64,000 nt of DNA. Source: an uncultured Marivita sp. GTDB taxonomy: Bacteria; Pseudomonadota; Alphaproteobacteria; Rhodobacterales; Rhodobacteraceae. Positions 10,055 through 18,248 of the stretch are shown in pieces; positions within the stretch are counted from its first letter, which is position 1, and each line of letters opens with the position of its first letter. Below the pieces are notes generated by a model. It did no database searches, was not told the DNA's origin, and saw only the letters and a list, made by a program, of their open reading frames with translations. Made by a program: the position numbers and the translations under genes. The stretch spans positions 1 to 64,000 of the forward strand of contig CANNCS010000004.1 in the NCBI GenBank assembly GCA_947503115.1, written 5' to 3'.

Positions 10055-10990
10055 ATGCCGATCAACGTCCTCTTCGCCGCCCACGAAAAACGCTGGGCGC
10101 AATACGAAGCCCCATTGCGCACCGCACTTGACGATATTGGCGTGGACTACGCGCTTGCCACCGAACTTCCTCCGGCGGATGTCGATTACATCATCTACGC
10201 CCCGAGCTCTCCGGTGCAGGACTTTACACCCTACACACGGCTCAAAGCAGTCTTGAACCTCTGGGCAGGTGTCGAGGACGCCGTCGGCAACCCGACCCTC
10301 AAAGTACCCTACGCCCGAATGGTTGATGACGCCGGCCTGACCCAAGGTATGGTCGAATGGGTCACAGGCCACACGCTGCGTCACCACCTTGGTATGGATG
10401 CGCATATCGTGAACCCGGATCACACATGGGTACCCGACGCGCCACCCGTGTCAGCGGATCGCCCTGTCGGCATTCTCGGGCTGGGAGAACTGGGCAGTGC
10501 CTGCGGTCAGGCTATTGCACAGCTCGGTTTCCCGGTCAGTGGCTGGGCTCGTAGCCAAAAGAAAATCGACGGCATCACCTGCCACACCGGGACAGACGGA
10601 TTACACACAGTGCTACGCCAGTCGCAGATCCTGATTTTGCTGTTGCCCAGCACCGCCGCCACAGAAAACACGCTTAACGCCGAGACGTTGGCGATGCTGC
10701 CCAAAGGCGCGTTCATCATCAATCCGGGGCGTGGACCTCTCATTGACGACAACGCCCTACTGGCTGCGCTCGACAGCGGCCAGATTGGCCATGCCACGCT
10801 CGACGTGTTCCGCGTCGAACCTTTGCCCCAGGATCACCCATTCTGGGCACATCCGAAAGTGACAGTCACCCCGCACATTGCGTCCGAGACCCGCGCGCCC
10901 AGCGCGTCGCGTGCAATTGTCGAGAATATCCGCCGCGGTGAAGCAGGTGAGCCTTTCTTGTATCTTGTGGACCGGAGCGCTGGGTACTAA
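10055..10990 (+). CDS. ghrA: Glyoxylate/hydroxypyruvate reductase A-type 2-hydroxyacid dehydrogenase
   Basis: A 311-residue D-isomer-specific 2-hydroxyacid dehydrogenase. The NAD(P)-binding GLGELG lies at residues 142-147, and the catalytic Arg-Glu-His set is R226 (NPGRGPL), E255 (FRVEPLP) and H274 (TPHIAS). The overall sequence is closest to the GhrA branch, which reduces glyoxylate and hydroxypyruvate; glyoxylate is also an intermediate of the ethylmalonyl-CoA pathway encoded further on. It begins three bases after rodA, and its GAGGTAAG site overlaps the rodA end, so it is probably cotranscribed with the shape operon. Confidence 0.85.
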   Translation: MPINVLFAAHEKRWAQYEAPLRTALDDIGVDYALATELPPADVDYIIYAPSSPVQDFTPYTRLKAVLNLWAGVEDAVGNPTLKVPYARMVDDAGLTQGMVEWVTGHTLRHHLGMDAHIVNPDHTWVPDAPPVSADRPVGILGLGELGSACGQAIAQLGFPVSGWARSQKKIDGITCHTGTDGLHTVLRQSQILILLLPSTAATENTLNAETLAMLPKGAFIINPGRGPLIDDNALLAALDSGQIGHATLDVFRVEPLPQDHPFWAHPKVTVTPHIASETRAPSASRAIVENIRRGEAGEPFLYLVDRSAGY

Positions 10991-11020
10991 GCCCTGCGCA
11001 ACCTATCAGGAGCTGCCGCC

Positions 11021-11698
11021 ATGAAATTTGACCGTTCGGTAAAAATCGCCCCGTCCATCCTTTCTGCTGACTTCGCCAATTTTGGTGCCGAGATCCAAGC
11101 GGTCGAGGCCCAGGGCGCAGATTGGATTCACGTCGATGTCATGGATGGCCATTTCGTGCCCAACATCACCTTCGGTCCAGCCACCTGTGCCGCGATCCGT
11201 CCGCACATCAAGACAGTGATGGACGTGCATCTGATGATTGCGCCTGTCGATCCTTACATTCAGGCATTTGCCGATGCAGGGGCCGACGTGATCACCGCCC
11301 ATGTCGAGGCCGGGCCGCACATCCACCGGACTCTTCAGGCCATCCGTGCAACCGGTGCCAAAGCAGGTCTCGCCCTCAACCCCGGCACCCCCGCCGAGGC
11401 AGCGGCTCCTCTGCTCGATATGGTTGACCTGATCTGCGTGATGACTGTGAACCCCGGTTTCGGTGGTCAGAAATTCATCCACTCCTGCGTTCAGAAAGTC
11501 ACCGAACTACGCGAGATGATCGGCGACCGCGAGGTCCACATCGAGATTGACGGCGGCGTCGATCCCAGCACCGCGCCCTTGGTCGTTGCTGCCGGGGCCG
11601 ACGTACTGGTCGCAGGCTCTGCCGTGTTCAAAGGCGGCTCAGTCGACAACCCCGTCCCCTACGGCGAAAACATTCGCGCTATCCGCGCATCGGTCTAA
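11021..11698 (+). CDS. rpe: Ribulose-phosphate 3-epimerase
   Basis: A 225-residue TIM-barrel enzyme interconverting ribulose-5-phosphate and xylulose-5-phosphate in the pentose phosphate pathway and, where present, the Calvin cycle. The N-terminal APSILSADF, metal ligands H37 and D39 (WIHVDVMDG), H70 (MDVHLMI) and the C-terminal EIDGGVD with phosphate-binding residues are all intact. AGGAG lies ten bases before the ATG. Its stop codon overlaps that of the convergent MaoC gene by four bases. Confidence 0.96.
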   Translation: MKFDRSVKIAPSILSADFANFGAEIQAVEAQGADWIHVDVMDGHFVPNITFGPATCAAIRPHIKTVMDVHLMIAPVDPYIQAFADAGADVITAHVEAGPHIHRTLQAIRATGAKAGLALNPGTPAEAAAPLLDMVDLICVMTVNPGFGGQKFIHSCVQKVTELREMIGDREVHIEIDGGVDPSTAPLVVAAGADVLVAGSAVFKGGSVDNPVPYGENIRAIRASV

Positions 11699-12129
11699 GT
11701 CTCAACCTCGAGCACGTTGATCCACTTAGCAACGATGGCGGGGCGCTCGGCCCCGTCAATCTCAACCGCCACGTCCCAAGTCACGTCATAGCGCCCGGGC
11801 TTTTCCACCACTTCCGCGACGCTGAAGCGTCCCCGTATCCGCTGCCCCGCCCTCACCGGGCTGACAAAACGGATGCGGTCAAAGCCGTAGTTCAAGCCCT
11901 GCACCATACCGGGGACTTCCGGTTGCACATCGTAGGACATGGCTGACAACATCGACAGCGTCAGAAACCCATGCACCATGGTCCCGCCCTGCGGAGCCAT
12001 GCGTTCCGTATCAAGATGGATGAACTGCCAATCCTCGGTCACATCGGCAAAGGCGTTGATCCGGTCCTGCCCGATCTCATACCAGCGTGAAACACTTGGC
12101 GGCATGTTCCGCAATATGTCAGCGGACAT
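11695..12129 (-). CDS. MaoC-family (R)-hydratase/dehydratase
   Basis: A 144-residue single hot-dog domain. The hydratase motif is AFADVTEDWQFIH, with the catalytic Asp and His at about residues 33 and 38, and HGFLTLS follows as in MaoC-like enoyl-CoA hydratases. It probably hydrates an enoyl-CoA, consistent with the acyl-CoA synthetase gene just upstream, whose end it overlaps by 11 bases. The open frame begins earlier (12150); a later ATG at 12105, preceded by GCGGAA, is a possible alternative start. Confidence 0.8.
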   Translation of the reverse strand: MSADILRNMPPSVSRWYEIGQDRINAFADVTEDWQFIHLDTERMAPQGGTMVHGFLTLSMLSAMSYDVQPEVPGMVQGLNYGFDRIRFVSPVRAGQRIRGRFSVAEVVEKPGRYDVTWDVAVEIDGAERPAIVAKWINVLEVET

Positions 12130-13750
12130 CCGGCAACACGTAGTCGACAAACTGCTGGCGCAACGTCAGTTTGGACACTTTGCCTGTCGCAGTGAGCGGC
12201 AACGCCTCCACAAAAAGTAGATCGTCCGGCAATTGCCACTTAGCAAAATGTGGCTCCATCAGCGCATGTATATCCGCAAGCGTGGGCTCGCATCCCTCTT
12301 GGGGTACGACGACGAGAACCGGGCGTTCGTCCCATTTCGGATGCGCTATTGCGATCACCGCACAGTTCGCAATCTCAGGATGCGCCATTGCAATGTTCTC
12401 CAGATCAATCGAACTGATCCATTCACCACCCGACTTGATGAGGTCTTTCGATCGGTCCTGAACGCTTAGGAAACCGTCGGGAGATATGCTCGCGACATCA
12501 CCGGTGCCGAACCAACCCTCGGCATCAATCGCATCCGCCGTGGCATCATCATTCTTGAAATAGCCCGAGATCACAGCGTTGCCGCGGACATAAAGCTCGC
12601 CCACCGCTTTGCCATCATGCGGAAGTCGTTGGCCGTCCTCGCTCACGATTTTCAGGTCGACACCAAAGACTCGTCGTCCTTGTAACGATTTGCGCGCCAT
12701 ACGGTCCTCGAATGGCGCATCGTCCATCGTGTTCGGCAATTGCCCCGTCGTGCCCACCGGGCTCATTTCGGTCATGCCCCACGCGTGACAGACGTCGATA
12801 TCCATCTTCTCGAAGGCCTCGATCATACTGCGTGGCGCGGCAGAGCCACCGATCACCACCTGATCCAAGGACGATGGCGGCTTGCCCCGCGCCTCGATTT
12901 CGGCCCGCAGTCCCAGCCAGACGGTTGGCACGCCCCAGCTTGCCGTAACCTTTTCGCTTTCCATCAGATCATAAAGCGAAGGCCCATCCAGCTTGCCCCC
13001 CGGCATGATCAGTGACGCACCAACGATCGGCGCAGCATATGGCATTCCCCAGGAATTGACGTGGAACATTGGCACCACAGGCAAAAGCCGCGCGCCCTCA
13101 TGCAACGAGCGGGGCAACGTCACCGCGATGAAAAGCGCGTGCAACACGGTCGAGCGATGCGAATAAAGCGACCCCTTGGGGTTGCCCGTCGTACCCGAGG
13201 TGTAGCACAGGCCAGCCGCAGTTTCTTCAGGCAACTCGGGCCAGTCATATTCAGTCGGGTGCGGCGCGATCAGGTCTTCATAGCAGTGCAGGTCCAATGC
13301 AGAACTTGGCATATGCGCAGCATCGGTCATCACCACCAGTTTCAGACCCGCAGGAAGATGATCCTTCAACGCCTCGAGAATCGGCACGAAAGCTAGGTCG
13401 ACAAACAGAACCCGGTCTTCGGCATGACCGATGATGTAGAGCATTTGCTCAGCGGACAGACGCGGGTTGATTGTGTGGCACACGGCCCCCATACCCGAAA
13501 TCGCGTAATACAGCTCGAAATGCCGATAGCCATTCCATGCCAAAGTGGCCACGCGGTCGCCCTGCGTTACGCCCAAGGTCGCCAACCCATGCGCCAGTTG
13601 CGCCGTGCGTTTGAAAGTCTCGGCATAGGTCTGACGGTGCAGGTCGCCTTCGGTGCGAACCGACACAATCTCTCCAGCGCTGTGAATCTCGGCGGCATAC
13701 CTTAGCAATTCGATCACCGACAATGGCCGGTTCATCATCATTCCGTGCAT
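12119..13750 (-). CDS. Acyl-CoA synthetase (AMP-forming, long/medium-chain type)
   Basis: A 543-residue ANL-superfamily ligase. The P-loop TSGTTGNPKG is at residues 184-193, the hinge/adenylate region reads GWFGTGDVASISPDG, and the C-terminal catalytic lysine lies in TATGKVSKL. It should activate a fatty or related carboxylic acid to its CoA thioester. The start was set at the ATG at 13750 because GGGAGGG lies five bases upstream; the longer open frame to 13816 overlaps the divergent oxidoreductase promoter. The hydratase gene downstream overlaps it, suggesting a small fatty acid catabolism unit. Confidence 0.9.
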   Translation of the reverse strand: MHGMMMNRPLSVIELLRYAAEIHSAGEIVSVRTEGDLHRQTYAETFKRTAQLAHGLATLGVTQGDRVATLAWNGYRHFELYYAISGMGAVCHTINPRLSAEQMLYIIGHAEDRVLFVDLAFVPILEALKDHLPAGLKLVVMTDAAHMPSSALDLHCYEDLIAPHPTEYDWPELPEETAAGLCYTSGTTGNPKGSLYSHRSTVLHALFIAVTLPRSLHEGARLLPVVPMFHVNSWGMPYAAPIVGASLIMPGGKLDGPSLYDLMESEKVTASWGVPTVWLGLRAEIEARGKPPSSLDQVVIGGSAAPRSMIEAFEKMDIDVCHAWGMTEMSPVGTTGQLPNTMDDAPFEDRMARKSLQGRRVFGVDLKIVSEDGQRLPHDGKAVGELYVRGNAVISGYFKNDDATADAIDAEGWFGTGDVASISPDGFLSVQDRSKDLIKSGGEWISSIDLENIAMAHPEIANCAVIAIAHPKWDERPVLVVVPQEGCEPTLADIHALMEPHFAKWQLPDDLLFVEALPLTATGKVSKLTLRQQFVDYVLPDVR

Positions 13751-13840
13751 AAAGCCCTCCCTTGCCTTCTGCGCTGTGCTTCCAGATACACTGATCATCC
13801 GACCCAAATCGCGCAACCCCTAACCGTGAGGAAGCAACTC

Positions 13841-14860
13841 ATGTCCGACACGATGTCCCGCATCACGCTGGCCCGCCGCCCCAAAGGCGCACCGGTGCCG
13901 GAGGACTTCAAACTGGAAACCGGCGCAGTTCCCGCGCCCGCAAATGGCGAGGTGGTGATCGAAGTCACCCACCTGTCGCTTGACCCCTACATGCGGGGCC
14001 GCATGGACGACGTGAAAAGCTATGCGCCCTCGGTCGATCTTGGCGGCACCATGACAGGCCAAGGCGTTGGTCGCGTACTGGAAAGCAAGGCAGACGGCTT
14101 CACCGCAGGCGACATGGTCACCGGAATGACCGGTTGGGCCAGTCACGCCTGCCTGCCGGGCAATGAATTGCGTATGCTCGACCCTGCGCTGCCACCTTCC
14201 ACAGCACTTGGCGTCCTTGGGATGCCCGGCCTGACCGGTTGGGTCGGTCTGAACGAATTCGGCAAACCCAAAGCCGGCGAAACGCTTGTCGTTGGCGCAG
14301 CAACGGGTCCGGTCGGATCAATGGTCGGCCAATTGGCAAAACAGATGGGCCTGCGCACCATCGCCATTGCCGGGGGCGCAGAGAAATGCCGCCTTGCCAC
14401 CGAAACCTTCGGCTTTGATGCCGCCATCGACCACCGCGCCTATGACAACGCCGCGTCCCTGCGCAATGCGATTGCCGAAATGGCCCCGGACGGCGTGGAC
14501 ATCTACTGGGAAAACGTCGCCGGGCAGGTGCTCGAGGCAGTGATGCCGCTGATGAACGTGCACGGGCGCATTCCGGTTTGCGGAATGATCGCGTGGTATG
14601 GTGGGTCGAACATCGCTCCCGAAAACCAGCTACCAGCGATGTGGCGCAGTGTTCTGGTCAAGCGTCTTCAGGTCTCGGGCTTTATCATCTTCGACCATTG
14701 GGATCAGTACCCTGCTTTCCTCAAAAGCGTTGGACCCAAGGTCGCAGCGGGCGAAATCGCCTATCTCGAAGACGTGGCCGCAGGACTGGAAAACGCTCCC
14801 AATGCATTCATCGCAATGCTCAAGGGCGGCAACACCGGCAAGCAGATCGTCAAGCTCTAG
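13841..14860 (+). CDS. NADP-dependent MDR oxidoreductase (PTGR/CurA-like)
   Basis: A 339-residue zinc-independent medium-chain dehydrogenase/reductase. It has the family opening (RITLARRPKGAP), a LDPYMRGRM segment, the Rossmann motif VVGAATGPVGSMVGQLAK and the loop WENVAGQVLEAVMPLM typical of the leukotriene B4 12-hydroxydehydrogenase/CurA branch, which reduce alpha,beta-enones with NADPH. The natural substrate is unknown. The ATG at 13841 follows GAGGAAG closely; the frame upstream to 13745 lies in the divergent promoter region. The stop is shared in a CTAG with the convergent helicase gene. Confidence 0.87.
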   Translation: MSDTMSRITLARRPKGAPVPEDFKLETGAVPAPANGEVVIEVTHLSLDPYMRGRMDDVKSYAPSVDLGGTMTGQGVGRVLESKADGFTAGDMVTGMTGWASHACLPGNELRMLDPALPPSTALGVLGMPGLTGWVGLNEFGKPKAGETLVVGAATGPVGSMVGQLAKQMGLRTIAIAGGAEKCRLATETFGFDAAIDHRAYDNAASLRNAIAEMAPDGVDIYWENVAGQVLEAVMPLMNVHGRIPVCGMIAWYGGSNIAPENQLPAMWRSVLVKRLQVSGFIIFDHWDQYPAFLKSVGPKVAAGEIAYLEDVAAGLENAPNAFIAMLKGGNTGKQIVKL

Positions 14861-16389
14861 AAATCGGCTTCGACTTCAAGCGCTAGGGGGGCCGCAGGCG
14901 CGGCCCTCAGATCATCCACCTGCAACGGCCCGGTGGGTTTCGACAACCGATTGCGCACCACCCAATGCAGCCGGTTCGACGCGCGGGTGATCGCAACATA
15001 GGCCAACCGTTTCCACAAAGGCTGGCCTGCCTCACTCCGCCCCATGCGCGCCGCAACTTCAAGATCGGGCGCAAACACCTGAACCGTGTCCCATTGCGAC
15101 CCCTGCGCCTTGTGAATGGTCACTGCGGCCCCATGCAGGAACGTCGTCCCCATGCGCGCGGCAAAAGGGATGAACGGCTCTTCTTCATCAGGTTTTTCGA
15201 TCTTCACAATCGACGCCGCAGAAACCTGCGGATCTTCGGCCCCGATCACGTGCAACCGCGAAAACCCCGGCTTGCGCCCCGGCCCAAGGTAAATCACCTG
15301 CGCGCCCTTGATCAGTCCCCGCGCTTCCAAATCCAGCCGTTTCTTGCGGTGCTTCAACGGCAGTTCCAGCCCGTCACAGATCAGCGGTTCCCCTTCGAGC
15401 AGCGAATCTTCGGGCGCGCCGTGCACCGCGCGGAACGCATTGATCAGGCGGATCCGGGTCACATTGCGCCAGACCAGAACCGGGGAGCGCGCCATAAGAT
15501 CGACCTCGACCCGTTGCCCCAGAACAACCCGATCATCTGTGCGGGAAATCTCTTCAACCATCCGCTCGAAGCCGTAGAAATCAAGCTGCGGATCGGCCAA
15601 GGCATGCGCCAAATCAAGGATCGGATTGTCCGCGTCCTGTCGGTGAATGCGGTTGAGGTTCAGCACTTGGCTGGGGGCCAAGGTTTCGAACACCATCTTA
15701 CCGGACTGATTTACCGGGGCCAGCTGCGCCGGATCCCCGAAAAGCAACAGGTTTGGGAAAATCTCGCGCAGGTCTTCGACCTGACGTTCGTCCAACATCG
15801 ACGCCTCGTCGACAAAGCCGATGTCCAGAGGGTCTTCCCGTCGTTTCCATCCAGTGATGAAATCCGACCCGCGCAATCCCGCTGCAGCCAAAGCCGCTGG
15901 GATTGATTTGTGCGACTCGTAAGACACCTGCGCCCGTGCAAGTGCCTCTTCGGTGAGGCCTTCGATTTCGGGCTGGTCACCATTGCCCATCAGCCATTCG
16001 GCGATGCGCTCATATTCTGGATCATAAACCGGTGTATAAAGAATACGGTGAATGGTCGTCGCGGGCACACCGCGCATCCGCAACACAAACGCCGCCTTGT
16101 TGGTTGGGGCCAACACCGCCAATGTCCGACGGTCTTTGCGTCGGCGGCCTTCGTAATCACCCGACACGACCTCGACGCCCGCCGATTGCAAGGATTTGCA
16201 CAGCTCCGCCAATAGAAGCGTTTTGCCTGACCCGGCCTTGCCAGTGATGGCCATGATCTTGGCCTTGCCGTCACGCGGCGGCAGCAACAGACCATCATCA
16301 AGATCAATGCCCGCCTCGCGCAACATGTCGGCCACCGCATCATGTGCAGCAGCCTGATCTTCAGAGTATGTAAGCGCGGGAAGTGTCAT
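14857..16389 (-). CDS. RecD-like ATP-dependent DNA helicase (superfamily 1B)
   Basis: A 510-residue stand-alone helicase. Walker A is GKAGSGKT at residues 50-57, Walker B is in VDEASMLDERQ, followed by a GDPAQLAPV motif III and, near the C-terminus, GAAVTIHKAQGSQWDTV plus YVAITRASNRL (UvrD_C_2 motifs V/VI). It is much shorter than RecD of RecBCD and lacks a visible RecB/C partner here, so it belongs to the short RecD2/AAA_30 group, probably involved in repair or replication. It ends in a four-base overlap with the convergent MDR gene. Confidence 0.88.
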   Translation of the reverse strand: MTLPALTYSEDQAAAHDAVADMLREAGIDLDDGLLLPPRDGKAKIMAITGKAGSGKTLLLAELCKSLQSAGVEVVSGDYEGRRRKDRRTLAVLAPTNKAAFVLRMRGVPATTIHRILYTPVYDPEYERIAEWLMGNGDQPEIEGLTEEALARAQVSYESHKSIPAALAAAGLRGSDFITGWKRREDPLDIGFVDEASMLDERQVEDLREIFPNLLLFGDPAQLAPVNQSGKMVFETLAPSQVLNLNRIHRQDADNPILDLAHALADPQLDFYGFERMVEEISRTDDRVVLGQRVEVDLMARSPVLVWRNVTRIRLINAFRAVHGAPEDSLLEGEPLICDGLELPLKHRKKRLDLEARGLIKGAQVIYLGPGRKPGFSRLHVIGAEDPQVSAASIVKIEKPDEEEPFIPFAARMGTTFLHGAAVTIHKAQGSQWDTVQVFAPDLEVAARMGRSEAGQPLWKRLAYVAITRASNRLHWVVRNRLSKPTGPLQVDDLRAAPAAPLALEVEADF

Positions 16390-16427
16390 GCGCGGACCCT
16401 ATAGCGCCCGCGCGACAGGCACCAGCG

Positions 16428-17066
16428 TCAGGCGGCGCTTACATCCCTTTGTGGCACGACGTCACAAAATGACGCCTCGAACCAGCCTCGCGATGCGAGC
16501 AATGGAATTCCCGCCACTCTGGACACTCTTTTCTGCGCCGCGGCACTAAACTCCCAAAGACCCACGCTGATCGACTGCCGACCTTCGCCTTGTGTCCCCA
16601 AAACCTCCGGCGCGGCCCCGATCCGGTTGTAAATCCGCACCATGCGCGCGTCGAACACACCGACAAAGTGCTTCACGCCAAACCCCTGCATGACCTCGCC
16701 ACCCGCCAGCATTAGCGCGGCCGCTGTTCCCGGTTCGGCATGGCGCGACAGGCAAAAGCGGGTGCACTCCCAAATGAAGGGGCTTTGGATTGGCACACCA
16801 TCGGTCAAATCGAGGAAGTGATCGTTGACCATCGTGCGCCCGGTCGTCGGTAGAAACCGCATGGACCCACCATGCACTCCGGTCGCGGTTTCCCAGATCA
16901 CATAGAGCGGGTTAAGATCATCATATTCATCCCGCTCCTGCCCATCCGCGTTGACCGTGACCTCCCAGCCAAGCCGCGTTTTGAACTGGTCCGCACGATC
17001 CTCGAACATTGTGCGAGCCAAAAGCGGGTGCTTGGTCAGTTGATCGCCATAAAGATATCGAATCAT
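16428..17066 (-). CDS. luxI: Acyl-homoserine-lactone synthase (LuxI family)
   Basis: A 212-residue autoinducer synthase. The family-invariant residues are all present at canonical spacing: R24, F28, W34, D46, D49, R70, F84, E100 and R103 in this numbering. It makes an N-acyl-homoserine lactone from S-adenosylmethionine and acyl-ACP; chain length cannot be read from the sequence. The ATG at 17066 has GGGAGGG upstream, so the longer frame to 17093 is not used. It lies about 100 bases downstream of the luxR gene in the same direction, a typical cognate pair. Confidence 0.94.
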   Translation of the reverse strand: MIRYLYGDQLTKHPLLARTMFEDRADQFKTRLGWEVTVNADGQERDEYDDLNPLYVIWETATGVHGGSMRFLPTTGRTMVNDHFLDLTDGVPIQSPFIWECTRFCLSRHAEPGTAAALMLAGGEVMQGFGVKHFVGVFDARMVRIYNRIGAAPEVLGTQGEGRQSISVGLWEFSAAAQKRVSRVAGIPLLASRGWFEASFCDVVPQRDVSAA

Positions 17067-17168
17067 GAAAGTGCCCTCCCTTGCGGGGGGCACGCTGGCT
17101 CTTAACCGTAAACGGACTCTTTCCGCACCGCGCGTTGCGTCAGACGAGACACCTGTCTTTGCGTCGGA

Positions 17169-17897
17169 TCAGACAACAATCTGTCCCCGCGCCATCGCCC
17201 GCGCTACGGCGTGGGTGGTGTTCATCGCGCCCAACTTGAACCGTGCGCTTTCAATGTAGACTCGCAATGTGTGCTCTGAGATCGACAGCGTTTCGGCAAC
17301 CTGCGCCCGGCTGTACCCAACCGCAAGCAGGGTCATGGTTTCAACCTCCCGGGGCGACAGCGCCTGTGTTTGCTCGGGCTTTCGCCCCGGCTCCAGCTTG
17401 AGCGCGGTTTGATTGAAGTAGTGCGCAAGAAGGATCAGGTCCCGGCGATTGTGTTCGGTGAAACTGACCCATTGGTCATCGTCGCAACTGTGGCTCACAG
17501 AAAACAACGCGAATTGACCGTTCGGCCCACGGATTGGAATGGAATACCCTTGGTGGCCGATCCCGTGCGCCATGGCATCTTCCATGAAAGCGCGCGCCGC
17601 CTTGCCGGACCAATCCAATCTTCGCCAATCCACGGGATGGAACCTTTGATAGCAACCGATGACAACCGGATCTATGCGCAGGTATCCCTTTTCAAGATAT
17701 CGGGTGACCCATTTCGGATCGTAGGTACCACACCCGTATTGCGTGCCGTTGCTGGACACCCAGTGATACACCATGTCATCGACAGCATAGTAGTCACGCA
17801 GCCATTCGATAATCGTTTGCAATTCTTCAAGACGTTCTGCGCACTCTAATCGTGCGATCACATCGTCCAGTTGCGGTACTCGTTCCAAGAAGCCCAC
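17169..17897 (-). CDS. luxR: LuxR-family quorum-sensing transcriptional regulator
   Basis: A 242-residue regulator with an N-terminal autoinducer-binding domain (aromatic/acidic pocket residues visible in YHW, YGCGTYDPKW and YLRIDPV) and a C-terminal GerE helix-turn-helix (LSPREVETMTLLAVGYSRAQVAE). It should bind the acyl-homoserine lactone made by the adjacent luxI product. The frame is open to 17984, but the GTG at 17897 is preceded by AGGGGA and gives the normal family length; the upstream part reads as non-homologous sequence. The start overlaps a small out-of-frame ORF. Confidence 0.9.
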   Translation of the reverse strand: MGFLERVPQLDDVIARLECAERLEELQTIIEWLRDYYAVDDMVYHWVSSNGTQYGCGTYDPKWVTRYLEKGYLRIDPVVIGCYQRFHPVDWRRLDWSGKAARAFMEDAMAHGIGHQGYSIPIRGPNGQFALFSVSHSCDDDQWVSFTEHNRRDLILLAHYFNQTALKLEPGRKPEQTQALSPREVETMTLLAVGYSRAQVAETLSISEHTLRVYIESARFKLGAMNTTHAVARAMARGQIVV

Positions 17898-18042
17898 GGT
17901 GTTTTCCCCTACCGCGCGCGCCGATCTCTGCTTCTGCAACCAATTGCGTATCGTCGAGTTTGGCTGCCAAAACATCCAGATCATTCGCAGCAGCGAACGT
18001 TCTGAGATCGGTCAACACATCAATGATCCAGTCATGTCTCAT
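17827..18042 (-). CDS. Small ORF overlapping the luxR start
   Basis: A 71-residue ORF whose last 71 bases overlap the beginning of luxR in another frame. The first 45 residues (MRHDWIIDVLTDLRTF..., with LDDTQLVAEAEI) look like a real helical, acidic small protein, and I recall similar short proteins beside luxR genes in Rhodobacteraceae; the last 25 residues look like non-coding sequence. AGGGTGA precedes the ATG. Translation through it could couple to luxR. Function is unknown; the resemblance is recalled, not searched. Confidence 0.6.
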   Translation of the reverse strand: MRHDWIIDVLTDLRTFAAANDLDVLAAKLDDTQLVAEAEIGARGRGKHRGLLGTSTATGRCDRTIRVRRTS

Positions 18043-18187
18043 GACACCGTCACCCTGATATAGTTAACAGAAGATTAACACAACCATAACATGTGGCGAA
18101 ATCTTGGCAAACTCCCTGATTCCAACTCCCCAATTATGGCGAGGATGTGGAAACGGCGTAGAACGCTTTGCTCTCGAACCAAACAAC

Positions 18188-18219
18188 AAAAAACCCGCGC
18201 GCCGATTGGCCCGCGGGTT
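18188..18219 (-). terminator. Rho-independent terminator downstream of ccr
   Basis: On the minus strand AACCCGCG (18219-18212) pairs with CGCGGGTT (18199-18192) across a 12-base loop and is followed by a run of T. It terminates the ccr transcript 30 bases after its stop codon. Confidence 0.85.
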
Positions 18220-18248
18220 CTTGTTACCATTCAGAAGTAAGCAGATCG

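Noticed and set aside
17147-17158. AGACA-CC-TGTCT as a possible lux box for luxI
   Set aside because: Arms are only five bases and it does not fit the usual 20-bp lux box spacing; not enough to call an operator.
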